From Nitrosophilus kaiyonis (GTDB lineage: Bacteria > Campylobacterota > Campylobacteria > Campylobacterales > Nitratiruptoraceae), in contig NZ_AP025696.1 of assembly GCF_027943725.1 (NCBI RefSeq), forward strand, positions 907,501-971,500: a DNA stretch of 64,000 nucleotides. Direction: 5' to 3'. The notes under the pieces were generated by a model, which was not told the origin of the DNA, did no database searches, and saw only the letters and a program-made list of their open reading frames with translations. Shown here in pieces: positions 9,493 to 18,554 of this stretch (its first letter is position 1; each line of letters begins with the position of its first letter). A program made the translations under genes and the position numbers.

Positions 9493-9962
9493 TGGAAAAT
9501 TATCTTTTATATATTATTTTTTTTCATGTATTAGGTGCAATTATTTGGATAGGAGGGATGATAGCAATAAGATTTGCTGTTCATCCAGCTCTTCAAAATA
9601 TAGATGATGCTAGCATGAAAATTGCTAGAACTCTTGAAATAACAGGAAGGCTTTTTGCTTTAGTTTTTCCATTTATAATAATAATTTTGGCAACTGGCTT
9701 AATGCTTTCATTTTCTTTTGGATTTAGTGGCCATACAAAACTTAGTATGATAGTTCATGTGAAAGAGGCTATTTGGCTTGTTATGACACTTAATTATGCT
9801 TTAATGGTATATCTTAGATTTAAAGCTCAAAGCGCTTTTTTAGGTGCAGATATTAAAAGAGCAAAAGAGATACTATCTCCTGTAGCAAAATATATGTTAC
9901 CTATCAATATTTTTCTGGGAGTTATGGCACTATTTTTTGGATTAGTACTTAGAGGATTTTAA
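9492..9962 (+). CDS. four-helix membrane protein, CopD-like
   Basis: A 156-residue integral membrane protein with four predicted helices (about residues 3-28, 52-76, 84-110, 132-154). Conserved-looking histidines occur in helix 1 (FFHVLGAIIWIGGM) and before helix 3 (IVHVKE), which recalls the CopD/haem-binding-like membrane families. Function is not established. It starts on the last base of alaS and is followed 9 nt later by speD, so it is probably cotranscribed with both. Confidence 0.75.
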   Translation: MENYLLYIIFFHVLGAIIWIGGMIAIRFAVHPALQNIDDASMKIARTLEITGRLFALVFPFIIIILATGLMLSFSFGFSGHTKLSMIVHVKEAIWLVMTLNYALMVYLRFKAQSAFLGADIKRAKEILSPVAKYMLPINIFLGVMALFFGLVLRGF

Positions 9963-9971
9963 AGGAAAAAA

Positions 9972-10397
9972 ATGAAATCACTTGGAAAACATCTTTTAGC
10001 TGAATATTATAGATGCGATGAGAATGCAATAAATGATGTAAAAAAAGTTGAAGAAGCTTTAATAAAAGCTGCTGAAATTGCAGGAGCAACAGTAATAGGC
10101 AGTTCTTTTCATAGATTTGAACCATATGGTGTAAGTGGAGTAGTAATTATTAGTGAGTCTCATCTTACAATACATACATGGCCAGAGTATGGTTTTGCTG
10201 CTGTTGATGTTTTTACTTGTGGTGATCATGTAGATCCTATGAAAGCTCATGAATATTTAAAAAAAGTGTTTAAAACACAAAATGCAACAGTAGAGACTGT
10301 TTTAAGAGGAGTATTAAATATTCCAGACCTTAGACATAAACCTGGTGGAAGCTGTATAGAGAGCAGCTGTGATAGAGGTATAACTAAAAATGGTTAG
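9972..10397 (+). CDS. speD: S-adenosylmethionine decarboxylase proenzyme
   Basis: Provides decarboxylated SAM, the aminopropyl donor for spermidine synthesis. The 141-residue bacterial class 1b proenzyme self-cleaves between Glu62 and Ser63 in [11 protein letters not shown] to form the pyruvoyl group. Ser63, His68 and Cys83 (FTCGDH) all match the numbering of the Thermotoga enzyme. C. jejuni is known to use the carboxyspermidine route instead, so this gene marks a different polyamine pathway. The spermidine synthase partner is not in the window. It overlaps maf by 8 bp. Confidence 0.95.
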   Translation: MKSLGKHLLAEYYRCDENAINDVKKVEEALIKAAEIAGATVIGSSFHRFEPYGVSGVVIISESHLTIHTWPEYGFAAVDVFTCGDHVDPMKAHEYLKKVFKTQNATVETVLRGVLNIPDLRHKPGGSCIESSCDRGITKNG

Positions 10398-10968
10398 GCT
10401 TGCAAGTTCAAGTGAAACAAGAGCAAAAATATTAAAAGAGTCAAAAATAGAGTTTATTCAAAGTGATATCCATTTTGATGAAGATATATTGATTGAAAAA
10501 TATAAACATCCAAGAAGTTTTGTTTATCATGCAACAAAAGGAAAGCTACAAGCTGCAATAGATAAGTATGGATTAGATATTCCAATAGTTGTTGCAGATA
10601 CAGTTGTAAGTGTAAATGAAAAGATATTAAGAAAAGCAAAAGATGAAAAAGAGGCACTTGAAATTTTAAAACTTCAAAGCGAAAATATTGTCTCAATTTT
10701 AACCTGCACAGCATTTAAGTCGAAAAATTTAGAATATTTAGATTTAAGTGCAACATATTATCATTTTTCAAAATTTGATGAAAAAGATTTGCAAAATTAT
10801 ATAGAAAGTGGTGAATGGAAGGGTAAAGCTGGGGCATGTATGGTTGAAGGATTTTGTAAAAAATATATAAAAAGTGTAAAAGGCTTTGAGAGTTGTGCAA
10901 GGGGTTTAACAATAGAGAAACTTTTACCTTTAATTGAGCTTAATGAAGATATTAAGAAAAATATTTGA
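10390..10968 (+). CDS. maf: Maf-family nucleoside triphosphate pyrophosphatase
   Basis: Maf proteins hydrolyse non-canonical or pyrimidine nucleoside triphosphates and were first linked to septum formation. The N-terminal [14 protein letters not shown] phosphate-binding motif and the central [11 protein letters not shown] with the catalytic Asp are present; 192 residues is normal. The C-terminal part has several cysteines ([21 protein letters not shown]). The start overlaps the speD stop. It sits between alaS and pbpA as in C. jejuni. Confidence 0.9.
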   Translation: MVRLASSSETRAKILKESKIEFIQSDIHFDEDILIEKYKHPRSFVYHATKGKLQAAIDKYGLDIPIVVADTVVSVNEKILRKAKDEKEALEILKLQSENIVSILTCTAFKSKNLEYLDLSATYYHFSKFDEKDLQNYIESGEWKGKAGACMVEGFCKKYIKSVKGFESCARGLTIEKLLPLIELNEDIKKNI

Positions 10969-11485
10969 AGGATATAGAGGAGAGATATTTCTTGTAGAAG
11001 TTGAAAACCAAGTTTATATAATGAAAAAAAATAAAAGATTAGATGTAGATTTTATTGCAAAAGAGTATCAAATTTTAAAATTTTTAGATGGTCACTATTC
11101 TCCAAAAGTTTATGAAAAATCAAAAGATTTCTTTTTAATGGATTATATAAAAGGATACAATTTCAAAGAGTCTCTCAAACTCAATAAAAAAGCCTCCATA
11201 TTACTATCTTTGAAACTTTCATATTATCTGGATAAAAAAAGAGTATATCACTCCCAGCTTGGTAGATATCATCATATGATAATATCAAAAGATTTTCAAA
11301 AGATTTGGGCTTTAGATTTTGAAAGAGCAAAAATAGATTCAAATCAAAAAAATCTTTTGCAGATAGTAGGATTTTATTTAAAAGATTACTATCCTTTATT
11401 AAAAGAGGAGATCAAAATATATAAAAAAGATATAGATTTGGGATATAAAAAAATTGTTGATAAAATTTTGTCTTATATAAAATAG
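10943..11485 (+). CDS. protein kinase-like fold protein
   Basis: About 180 residues resembling a minimal serine/threonine or lipopolysaccharide-kinase fold. Visible: an N-lobe like RGEIFLVEVENQVYIMKKNK with a candidate ATP-contact lysine, a hinge-like DFFLMDYIKG, a catalytic-loop-like region (KKRVYHSQLGRYHHMII) and a DFG-like WALDFERAK. The usual HxD catalytic motif is degenerate (HSQ), so activity is uncertain. I use ATG 10943; a TTG at 10934 is also open. The start overlaps maf, implying one transcript. The target is unknown. Confidence 0.6.
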   Translation: MKILRKIFEGYRGEIFLVEVENQVYIMKKNKRLDVDFIAKEYQILKFLDGHYSPKVYEKSKDFFLMDYIKGYNFKESLKLNKKASILLSLKLSYYLDKKRVYHSQLGRYHHMIISKDFQKIWALDFERAKIDSNQKNLLQIVGFYLKDYYPLLKEEIKIYKKDIDLGYKKIVDKILSYIK

Positions 11486-11493
11486 GTGTATAA

Positions 11494-12585
11494 ATGTATG
11501 AAAAAGAGATTAATGCAATAAAAAGAGCAAATAGATTTAGAGAGAGAAAGATTTATGATTTTCATTTAAAAGATTTTGCCTCAAATGATTATCTAGGGTT
11601 TGCTCACAATAAAAAACTTTTAATAAATGCCTATAAAAAACTAAAAGAGTATCCAATTAATGCTGCAAAGGCCTCCCTTATAGTAAATGGATATACATCT
11701 ATTCATAAAAATTTTGAAGATGATTTATGTAGATTAAATGGTTTTGAAGCTGGAATTGTTTTAGGAAGTGGATTTTTAGCTAATATTGCTTTGATTGAAG
11801 CTCTTCCTAGAAAAAATGATCTATTGCTGATTGATGAAGAGTATCATGCAAGTGGAATATTGGCATCAAAATTAACTCAAGCGAAATTAGAGTTTTTTAA
11901 ACATAACGACCCAGAAGATTTAGAAAAAAGATTAAAAAATAAAAAATTTAATAGAGTCATTATTGCAATTGAAGGCATATACTCAATGAGTGGAGATATT
12001 GCAAAAAAAGAGATATTTGATATTGCTAATAGATATAATGCAATTTTAATTATAGATGAGGCCCACAGTAGTGGAGTTATAGGAGAAAATCTTCTAGGAA
12101 TATTAGATTTTTACAATATAAAGCCACATAAAAACTATATAAAAATGGGAACTATGGGAAAAGCTTATGGAAGTTATGGGGCATATATACTCTCTTCAAG
12201 TGAGATAATCTCTTTTTTAGAAAATAGAGCCAAAAGTATTATATATACTACCGCTTTATCTCTATTTGATGTTTTATTAGCCCACGAAGCATTAAAATAT
12301 ATAGAAAAAAATAGTAAAAAACTTGTAAAAAAAATTGAAAAAAGGAAAAATATAATAGAAAAAATTTTAAATAAAAAAATAGAATCTTTAATATTAAATC
12401 TTGAATTCAGCAGCAATCAAGAGGTTTTAGAGATACAAAAAGAGTTATTAAATAGTGGCTTTTTAGTAGGGGCTATTAGACAACCTACAGTAAAAAAGCC
12501 AATACTTAGAATAATTCCAAGGCTTGGTGAGAGTAAAAAAGATTTAAAAAAGCTTTTAAAAATTTTGAGGGCAAATTATGTTTAG
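11494..12585 (+). CDS. 8-amino-7-oxononanoate synthase-like PLP enzyme (BioF/KBL family)
   Basis: An alpha-oxoamine synthase fold of 363 residues. FASNDYLGF, LGSGFLANIALIEAL, IDEEYHASG, LIIDEAHSSGV and the PLP-lysine motif GTMGKAYGSYGAY are clear. The family condenses an acyl-CoA with an amino acid; BioF uses pimeloyl thioester and alanine in biotin synthesis. No other biotin gene is nearby, and neighbours are a kinase-like protein and an ABC ATPase, so the substrate cannot be fixed from context. It overlaps the downstream gene by 8 bp. Confidence 0.8.
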   Translation: MYEKEINAIKRANRFRERKIYDFHLKDFASNDYLGFAHNKKLLINAYKKLKEYPINAAKASLIVNGYTSIHKNFEDDLCRLNGFEAGIVLGSGFLANIALIEALPRKNDLLLIDEEYHASGILASKLTQAKLEFFKHNDPEDLEKRLKNKKFNRVIIAIEGIYSMSGDIAKKEIFDIANRYNAILIIDEAHSSGVIGENLLGILDFYNIKPHKNYIKMGTMGKAYGSYGAYILSSSEIISFLENRAKSIIYTTALSLFDVLLAHEALKYIEKNSKKLVKKIEKRKNIIEKILNKKIESLILNLEFSSNQEVLEIQKELLNSGFLVGAIRQPTVKKPILRIIPRLGESKKDLKKLLKILRANYV

Positions 12586-13276
12586 ATGTGAAAGATTAAA
12601 AATTGTGGATGTGCAAAGAGATAAAAAGCTTGTTGATATAAGTTTTGAGATAAAAGACTCTTTAGCTTTGGTTGGAGAGAGTGGTAGTGGAAAAAGTTTA
12701 ACTCTAAAGGCGCTTTTAGGACTTTTACCCCCAAATCTAAAATCAGATATGAAAATAGTATCCTCTTTTGAGTTAAAAAGGGGCAAAACACTCTCTCTTG
12801 TTCCACAAAACCCTTTTACATCTTTAAGTCCTCTTACAAAAATAAAAGATCAATTTTTAGTATCTCAAAAAAAAGCACTTGAACTTATGAATTTAGTTGG
12901 TTTAAAAGATGAGCATCTTTATAGATTTCCTCCGGAACTTAGTGGTGGGCAGCTTCAAAGAGTAATAATAGCTATGGCTCTTGCTTTAAATCCCAAACTT
13001 TTGCTTTTAGATGAGCCAACTACAGCATTAGATCCAGATACTAAAGAGATGGTTATTGAGCTTATAAAAGATATGAAGAAAAAATTTGATTTTTTGATTT
13101 TATTTGTTACACATGATATTGAAAGTGCAAGAAAATTATGCAAAGAGATATCTGTAATTAAAAAGGGAAAAATAGTTGAAAATGGAAAAATGGAAGAAGT
13201 ATTGTATAATCCACAAAGTGAATATACAAAAACATTAATCGAATCAAATTTTGCACAAAGAGAGTGGAGAAAGTGA
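12578..13276 (+). CDS. ABC transporter ATP-binding protein, OppD/DppD-like, orphan
   Basis: A 232-residue nucleotide-binding domain: Walker A GESGSGKS, Q-loop LVPQNPFTSLSP, signature LSGGQLQRV, Walker B LLLLDEPTTALD and H-loop LFVTHD. The QNPFTSLSP and tail style match peptide/nickel importer ATPases. No permease or binding protein is near and the usual C-terminal oligopeptide extension is short. It may serve a permease elsewhere. It overlaps both bioF-like and pbpA genes, consistent with cotranscription. Confidence 0.82.
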   Translation: MFRCERLKIVDVQRDKKLVDISFEIKDSLALVGESGSGKSLTLKALLGLLPPNLKSDMKIVSSFELKRGKTLSLVPQNPFTSLSPLTKIKDQFLVSQKKALELMNLVGLKDEHLYRFPPELSGGQLQRVIIAMALALNPKLLLLDEPTTALDPDTKEMVIELIKDMKKKFDFLILFVTHDIESARKLCKEISVIKKGKIVENGKMEEVLYNPQSEYTKTLIESNFAQREWRK

Positions 13277-15204
13277 GATACCTGTTTTCTTTTATTTTAA
13301 TAGTTATTTTTTCTTTGTTTGGAATACTTTTTTATTATTATGATCAAATAAGAGACCAAGCAGATAGTATTATTAATTATAATCCCCCATTAACAACAAA
13401 GATTTTTGATAGAAATGGAAAATTAATTGCAAATATTTTTGATAAAGAAAATAGAGTGTATGCTAAATATGAAGAGATTCCGCCTAAAGTTATTGAGTCA
13501 CTGCTTGCTATTGAAGATACAATGTTTTTTGAGCATAAAGGGATAAATTTAGATGCAATTTTTAGAGCAATTATAAAAGATATTAAAGCTGGAAGATTTG
13601 TAGAAGGAGCAAGTACTCTTACACAGCAACTTATTAAAAACAGCGTTTTGACAAGAGAAAAAAAGATTGAAAGAAAAATAAAAGAGATTTTGCTTGCTCT
13701 TAAAATAGAATCTATCTTAAGCAAAGAGGAGATTTTAGAAAGATACTTAAATCAGATCTATTTTGGGCATGGATATTATGGGATAAAAACTGCAGCTTTG
13801 GGATATTTTCACAAAAGTTTAAAAGATCTAACTTTGAAAGAGGCTGCAATGTTAGTAGGCCTTCCAAGAGCACCAAGCTTTTATGATCCAACTAAACATT
13901 TAGATTATTCAATAGAAAGAGCAAATAGAGTAATAACAAGACTTCATAAGTTGGGTTGGATAACAGATGAAGAGTTTTCAAAAGCAATAAAAGAGATACC
14001 AATAGTTTATGATGATACATTAACTCAAAATAGAGCACCATATGTTGTAGATGAGGTTTTAAGAAAGTTAAAAAATAAAATAAAAGATATAAAAAGCGGT
14101 GGATATAAAATCTATACAACAATCGATCTTGATTTTCAAAAAATTGCGAGAAATAGTTTAAGATATGGATATGAAAATATACTAAAACGATCAAAAAATG
14201 AAGAACAGATAGATACATTAAATGGTGCTATTGTTGTTATGAAAAATAGCACAGGAGAGATACTCTCTTTGGTTGGTGGAGTAAATTATCAAGAGAGCCC
14301 ATTTAATAGGGCTACTCAAGCAAAAAGACAGCCGGGAAGTGCCTTTAAACCATTTATTTATCAAGTTGCTTTAAATCTGGGATACTCTCCGGCATCTTTA
14401 ATTCCAGATGTAGCAAGGACATATGAGTTTGAAGATGAAAATGAGACAAAAAAATGGCAGCCTAAAAATTATGAGAAAGATTTTAAAGGTTTGATCACTC
14501 TAAGAGAAGCATTAGTTCATTCAAGAAACCTTGCTACTATAAATCTTGTCAATGAGATTGGTTTGGTAAATATGTATAAAGAGTTAAAAAGATTTGGTTT
14601 TGAAAATCTTCCAATGGACCTTTCATTATCTTTAGGCAGTCTTGCAATTTCTCCATATAAATTTGCTGGATTTTACTCTATTTTTTCAAATTATGGGAAA
14701 AAAGTTGAACCAAAACTGATAGATAAGATTTTAGATCGAGATGAAAATATAATATATGAAAAAGATATTGAATCAAAAGAGCTTTTTGAAGAGAAGCAGG
14801 CATATTTAATGATAGATATATTAAAAGATGTTGTAAAAAGAGGAACAGGAAGAAGAGCAAGAGTAAAAGGGATTGAAATAGCAGGAAAAACTGGAACAAC
14901 AAATAATAATATAGATGCTTGGTTTTGTGGTTTTACCCCAGAATATGAAGCTATTGTTTGGTTTGGAAAAGATAATAATACTCCAATGAGAAAAGGAGAA
15001 GCAGGAGGAGTTGCAGCTGCTCCTGTAGTTGGAATGTTTTTTAAAGAACTTTTAAAAAAACATCCAGAAATGAAAAGAGAGTTTGATATTCCAAAAGGAA
15101 TTATTAAGACTAAATATAAAGGAAAAATTGAATATTTTACAGATATATCAAAACCACCGGTTATAGAGAATAAACCAATTATTGAAGATAATCTTATATT
15201 TTAA
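13264..15204 (+). CDS. pbpA: bifunctional penicillin-binding protein 1A
   Basis: A class A PBP that polymerises and crosslinks peptidoglycan outside the membrane. After one N-terminal helix (about residues 5-26) comes the GT51 transglycosylase domain (LAIEDTMFFEHKGINLDA with the catalytic Glu, then EGASTLTQQLIKN, and LERYLNQIYFGHGYYGI). The transpeptidase domain shows RQPGSAFKPFIYQ (SxxK), HSRNLATINL (SxN) and AGKTGTTNN (KTG). 646 residues is normal. The start is uncertain: GTG 13264 or GTG 13273, the latter giving a 4-bp GTGA overlap with the ABC gene. Confidence 0.94.
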   Translation: MEKVRYLFSFILIVIFSLFGILFYYYDQIRDQADSIINYNPPLTTKIFDRNGKLIANIFDKENRVYAKYEEIPPKVIESLLAIEDTMFFEHKGINLDAIFRAIIKDIKAGRFVEGASTLTQQLIKNSVLTREKKIERKIKEILLALKIESILSKEEILERYLNQIYFGHGYYGIKTAALGYFHKSLKDLTLKEAAMLVGLPRAPSFYDPTKHLDYSIERANRVITRLHKLGWITDEEFSKAIKEIPIVYDDTLTQNRAPYVVDEVLRKLKNKIKDIKSGGYKIYTTIDLDFQKIARNSLRYGYENILKRSKNEEQIDTLNGAIVVMKNSTGEILSLVGGVNYQESPFNRATQAKRQPGSAFKPFIYQVALNLGYSPASLIPDVARTYEFEDENETKKWQPKNYEKDFKGLITLREALVHSRNLATINLVNEIGLVNMYKELKRFGFENLPMDLSLSLGSLAISPYKFAGFYSIFSNYGKKVEPKLIDKILDRDENIIYEKDIESKELFEEKQAYLMIDILKDVVKRGTGRRARVKGIEIAGKTGTTNNNIDAWFCGFTPEYEAIVWFGKDNNTPMRKGEAGGVAAAPVVGMFFKELLKKHPEMKREFDIPKGIIKTKYKGKIEYFTDISKPPVIENKPIIEDNLIF

Positions 15205-15227
15205 AATCCAATATTTAAAGGAAAATT

Positions 15228-15638
15228 ATGTTTTTTGTTAGCGAAGGTATATGCCCTAAATGCAAAGATAAAGGCAAAAAAGTAAGTCATGAAGTATTAA
15301 TGGCTCATTTAAAAGATATTTCTAAAATAAAAAAAGATAAAAATTACTATTTTTGTTGGAATGAAGATTGTGAAAATATCTATTTTGCAATTGGTGAGAA
15401 TTTAACACAAAAAGATGTAATAAGAGAAGTTGGATATAAAAATAGCTCAAGTGAAGATGGAATTATCTGTTTTTGTTTTAACTATACAAAATCAAACATA
15501 GATGAAAACTCTTTTGATGAAAAAAAATTAAAAGTAAAACTTCATGGATGTAACTGTTCTATAAGAAATCCTAGCGGAGGCTGCTGTACTAGCTGGTTTA
15601 AAAATTATATAAAGAAGCGATTCAAACAGAATGATTAA
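15228..15638 (+). CDS. CopZ N-terminal-domain-like zinc/[2Fe-2S] protein
   Basis: A 136-residue cysteine-rich protein matching the N-terminal half of archaeal CopZ, which binds Zn and a [2Fe-2S] cluster and reduces or delivers copper. Cysteines occur as ICPKCKDKG, YYFCWNEDCENIYF, IICFCFNYTKS and HGCNCSIRNPSGGCC, the family signature. The usual C-terminal HMA copper-chaperone domain is absent, so this is a stand-alone domain. A Shine-Dalgarno AAAGGA precedes the ATG. No copper ATPase is adjacent, so a role in copper is only inferred. Confidence 0.8.
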   Translation: MFFVSEGICPKCKDKGKKVSHEVLMAHLKDISKIKKDKNYYFCWNEDCENIYFAIGENLTQKDVIREVGYKNSSSEDGIICFCFNYTKSNIDENSFDEKKLKVKLHGCNCSIRNPSGGCCTSWFKNYIKKRFKQND

Positions 15639-15679
15639 ATTTTAGGCAATAAATAAAATTTAATTAAATTTTATTAAGA

Positions 15680-15685
15680 TATAAT
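15680..15685 (+). promoter_or_regulatory. -10 box for glnA
   Basis: TATAAT 32 nt upstream of the glnA ATG, preceded by an AT tract and no obvious -35; the ribosome site AAGGAG is at 15707-15712. Confidence 0.65.
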
Positions 15686-15717
15686 ATGTTGAATTTAAAA
15701 AATCAAAAGGAGTATAT

Positions 15718-17163
15718 ATGTTTCAAGTTGATGAAGCAAAGGTTCAAAAACTCTTTGATACTATCAAAGAGGAAGAGATTGAGTTTGTAGATTTTAGATT
15801 CACAGATATTAAAGGGACTTGGCACCATGTTACATATAATGTAAAGGCTATTAGTGAAGATACTTTTAAAAATGGTCTTCCTTTTGATGGAAGCTCACTT
15901 CCTGCGTGGCAGCCTATTAATAAATCAGATATGGTTTTAGTCCCAGAAGCAGGAACAGAGTTTGTTGACCCATTTACTGCTGATCCAACATTGGTAGTAA
16001 TTTGTGATGTATATGATATCTATAAAAATCAGCCATATGAAAAGTGTCCAAGAAGTATCGCAAAAAAAGCTTTGAAATATCTACAAGAGAGTGGTATTGG
16101 TGATGTTGCTTATTTTGGTCCAGAAAATGAGTTTTTTGTTTTTGATAACATTAAGATAAGAGATGAGATAAATTGTCAATATTATGAAGTAGATACAAGT
16201 GAAGGTGAGTGGAATAGAGGTGTAGATAATCCTGAATATGATGTTTACAACATAGGCCATAGACCAGGTACTAAAGGTGGATATTTCCCTGTTCCTCCAG
16301 TTGATAGTATGATGGATTTAAGAGCAGAAATGAGCAAAGTATTAGAAGAAATTGGACTTGAAACATATGTTATTCACCATGAAGTTGCTCAAGGACAGGG
16401 AGAAATCGGTGTAAAATTTGGAACTTTAATTGAAGCAGCCGATAATGTACAAAAATTAAAATATGTAGTAAAAAATGTTGCTCATATAAATGGAAAGACT
16501 GCTACTTTTATGCCAAAACCACTATATGGTGATAATGGTAACGGTATGCATACACATATCTCTATATGGAAAGATGGTAAAAACCTATTTTATGATCCAA
16601 ATGGATATGCAAATATAAGTGATTTTGGAAAATATTTTATTGGTGGAGTACTAAAATATGCTAAAGCTGTTGCAGCTTTTACAAATGCTTCAACAAACTC
16701 ATACAAAAGACTAATTCCTGGATTTGAGGCTCCATCAATCCTTACATATTCAGCACAAAACAGAAGTGCAAGCTGTAGGATTCCTTGGGGTGCAGGAGAA
16801 AAAAGTGTAAGAGCAGAGTTTAGATTTCCTGATAGTTCATCTAATCCATATTTAGCATTTACTGCACTTTTATTAGCTGGAATTGATGGTATTAAAAACA
16901 AAATCGATCCAGGTGAGCCAATGGAGATGGACCTATTTGAATTGACCCTAGATGAAATTAGAGAAAAAGGCATTCAGCAAATGCCTCATACTTTAAGAGA
17001 AGCTATTGAAAATATGTTAGCAAATAAAGAGCTTTTCAAAGTTGGTGATGTTATGACAGAAGATTTTATCCAAACATATCAACATTACAAATTTGAAACA
17101 TCTATCTGGCCTTGGGAAGGTAGACCGCACCCATACGAGTTTATTACTACATACTCTTGCTAA
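15718..17163 (+). CDS. glnA: glutamine synthetase type I
   Basis: Makes glutamine from glutamate, ammonia and ATP as a dodecamer. The 481-residue protein carries the beta-Grasp N-terminus ([15 protein letters not shown]), DGSSLPAW, the metal site ENEFFVFD, the ammonia/glutamate region [25 protein letters not shown] and [16 protein letters not shown]. At the position of the E. coli adenylylation tyrosine (NLYDLPPEE) this protein has [10 protein letters not shown], so Phe replaces Tyr and control by GlnE is not expected. It has its own promoter and a strong terminator, thus a monocistronic unit. Confidence 0.97.
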   Translation: MFQVDEAKVQKLFDTIKEEEIEFVDFRFTDIKGTWHHVTYNVKAISEDTFKNGLPFDGSSLPAWQPINKSDMVLVPEAGTEFVDPFTADPTLVVICDVYDIYKNQPYEKCPRSIAKKALKYLQESGIGDVAYFGPENEFFVFDNIKIRDEINCQYYEVDTSEGEWNRGVDNPEYDVYNIGHRPGTKGGYFPVPPVDSMMDLRAEMSKVLEEIGLETYVIHHEVAQGQGEIGVKFGTLIEAADNVQKLKYVVKNVAHINGKTATFMPKPLYGDNGNGMHTHISIWKDGKNLFYDPNGYANISDFGKYFIGGVLKYAKAVAAFTNASTNSYKRLIPGFEAPSILTYSAQNRSASCRIPWGAGEKSVRAEFRFPDSSSNPYLAFTALLLAGIDGIKNKIDPGEPMEMDLFELTLDEIREKGIQQMPHTLREAIENMLANKELFKVGDVMTEDFIQTYQHYKFETSIWPWEGRPHPYEFITTYSC

Positions 17164-17185
17164 TTTTTGGGGCTTTGCCCCAAAA
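17164..17185. terminator. bidirectional intrinsic terminator between glnA and hisJ
   Basis: TTTTGGGGC-TTT-GCCCCAAAA is a perfect 9-bp stem with a 3-nt loop, flanked by T/A tracts usable on both strands. It fills the 22-bp gap between convergent genes. Confidence 0.9.
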
Positions 17186-18004
17186 TTAAAAATCAATGAA
17201 TGCTTTTTCTCTATTTCTAAATATTACACATTTTGAATAACCTATCTCTTTTGCAAGATTCCTAATCTCATCCAATTTATAGCCCACCTGTTCAGGTTTA
17301 TGAGCATCACTTGCAAATGTTATCTCAATATCCATTTCGTATGCTAGTTCAATTAGTTCTTTGCTTGGATATGGTTCATTCACTGGTTTTCGAAGGCCTG
17401 CACTTGAAATCTCTATAACCATATTTGCTTTTTTTATAGCCTTTAGAGAATTTAATGCAATCTTTTTAATATCCTTTTTTGGTTTGAAATTGAATACTTT
17501 TATAAGGTCTAAATGTCCAACAATATCAAAAAGATTACTTTTTGCCATAGCTTCAATTGCGCTAAAATAGTCTTCCCAAATTTTATCTATATCTTGGTTT
17601 TTATATTCTCCTATAAATTCAGGATTATCAAATCCCCATAAATCTTGGTGAATAAGAATCTCTTTATGACCTCTTGATTTTGGTAAAAAATGAACTGAGC
17701 CTATTAGATAGTCAACATCTGCATTTAAGATTCTTTCCTCCATAAGTCCAGGTAAAAAATCGACCTCATATGCTAAGAGAATCTCTATTTTATCTTTATA
17801 TTTTTCTTTTGCCTCTTTTATCATATTTTCATAAATATCAACCTCATTTAGACTCATTCTATATTTTTTATCAAAATTCATAGGTGCATGGTCACTAAAG
17901 CCAAAAATATCAATTTTTTTCTCTATTGCAGCTTCAATATATTCTTCAATTTCACCTTCAGCATGATTGCATAGTTTAGTATGATTGTGAAGATCTACTT
18001 TCAT
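17186..18004 (-). CDS. hisJ: histidinol-phosphatase, PHP family
   Basis: Predicted to dephosphorylate histidinol phosphate in histidine synthesis. The 272 residues have the PHP-domain metal ligands: VDLHNHTKLCNHAEG at the N-terminus, GFSDHAP, an AYEVDF glutamate, SVHFLP, VGHLDLIK and a C-terminal FASDAHKPEQVG. This is the HisJ/HisK (B. subtilis-type) subgroup rather than the HAD-type HisB enzyme. No other his gene is nearby. It is convergent with glnA and divergent from the 18063 gene. Confidence 0.88.
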   Translation of the reverse strand: MKVDLHNHTKLCNHAEGEIEEYIEAAIEKKIDIFGFSDHAPMNFDKKYRMSLNEVDIYENMIKEAKEKYKDKIEILLAYEVDFLPGLMEERILNADVDYLIGSVHFLPKSRGHKEILIHQDLWGFDNPEFIGEYKNQDIDKIWEDYFSAIEAMAKSNLFDIVGHLDLIKVFNFKPKKDIKKIALNSLKAIKKANMVIEISSAGLRKPVNEPYPSKELIELAYEMDIEITFASDAHKPEQVGYKLDEIRNLAKEIGYSKCVIFRNREKAFIDF

Positions 18005-18027
18005 TTAATCCCTTTTTAAAGATTTGA

Positions 18028-18033
18028 TATAAT
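18028..18033 (+). promoter_or_regulatory. extended -10 promoter for the 18063 operon
   Basis: TGATATAAT (extended -10: TG-A-TATAAT), 30 nt before the ATG of the periplasmic protein gene; ribosome site AAGGAG follows. Confidence 0.6.
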
Positions 18034-18062
18034 ATTAATATAAATTATTTAAGGAGAATAAT

Positions 18063-18554
18063 ATGTTTAAAAAAATAGCTGTTTTAATTTTAGCAGTTTT
18101 TTTGGGAAGTTTTGCTTATGCACAAAATAGTAATGAAAATCTTGAAGAATTTTTTTCTACTGAAGCAAAAAAAGCAAATGAGCCTATAATTATTGTAGAA
18201 GCAATAGCTTATATATCTTCACCAAAAGGAGAATATAAACTTTATGACTATTCTATAGAGACCTATAATAAAGATAAAAAAATATATATTTTGCATATGA
18301 AGATGGAAAAAAGGGAGGGACCAACAACATTTTATAGAGAGTATGATATCCCTTTTTGGTATAACGGAAGAAGAATTGTTTTTAAAACATATAGAGGAAA
18401 AAAGTCATTTGAACTTCCTGAAGATAAAATAGTTATAAAAAAAGATTCTAAAGAAAATATTGAAGTTATTCAAAACCAAAAAGAGTATAGAGTAAGGATT
18501 CCAATCCCTATGGGTGAAATGGAGATGCTAATACAAAAGCAGAGGGTTAATTGA
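18063..18554 (+). CDS. exported protein of unknown function
   Basis: 163 residues with a classical Sec signal peptide (MFKKIAVLILAVFLGSFAYA, probable cleavage after AYA). The mature part is beta-rich and charged (YKLYDYSIETYNKD, IPFWYNGRRIVFKTYRG) with no cysteines or recognisable motif. It is probably periplasmic. Stop and the start of the ankyrin gene overlap (TGATG), so the two are probably coexpressed. I do not recognise a family. Confidence 0.8.
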   Translation: MFKKIAVLILAVFLGSFAYAQNSNENLEEFFSTEAKKANEPIIIVEAIAYISSPKGEYKLYDYSIETYNKDKKIYILHMKMEKREGPTTFYREYDIPFWYNGRRIVFKTYRGKKSFELPEDKIVIKKDSKENIEVIQNQKEYRVRIPIPMGEMEMLIQKQRVN

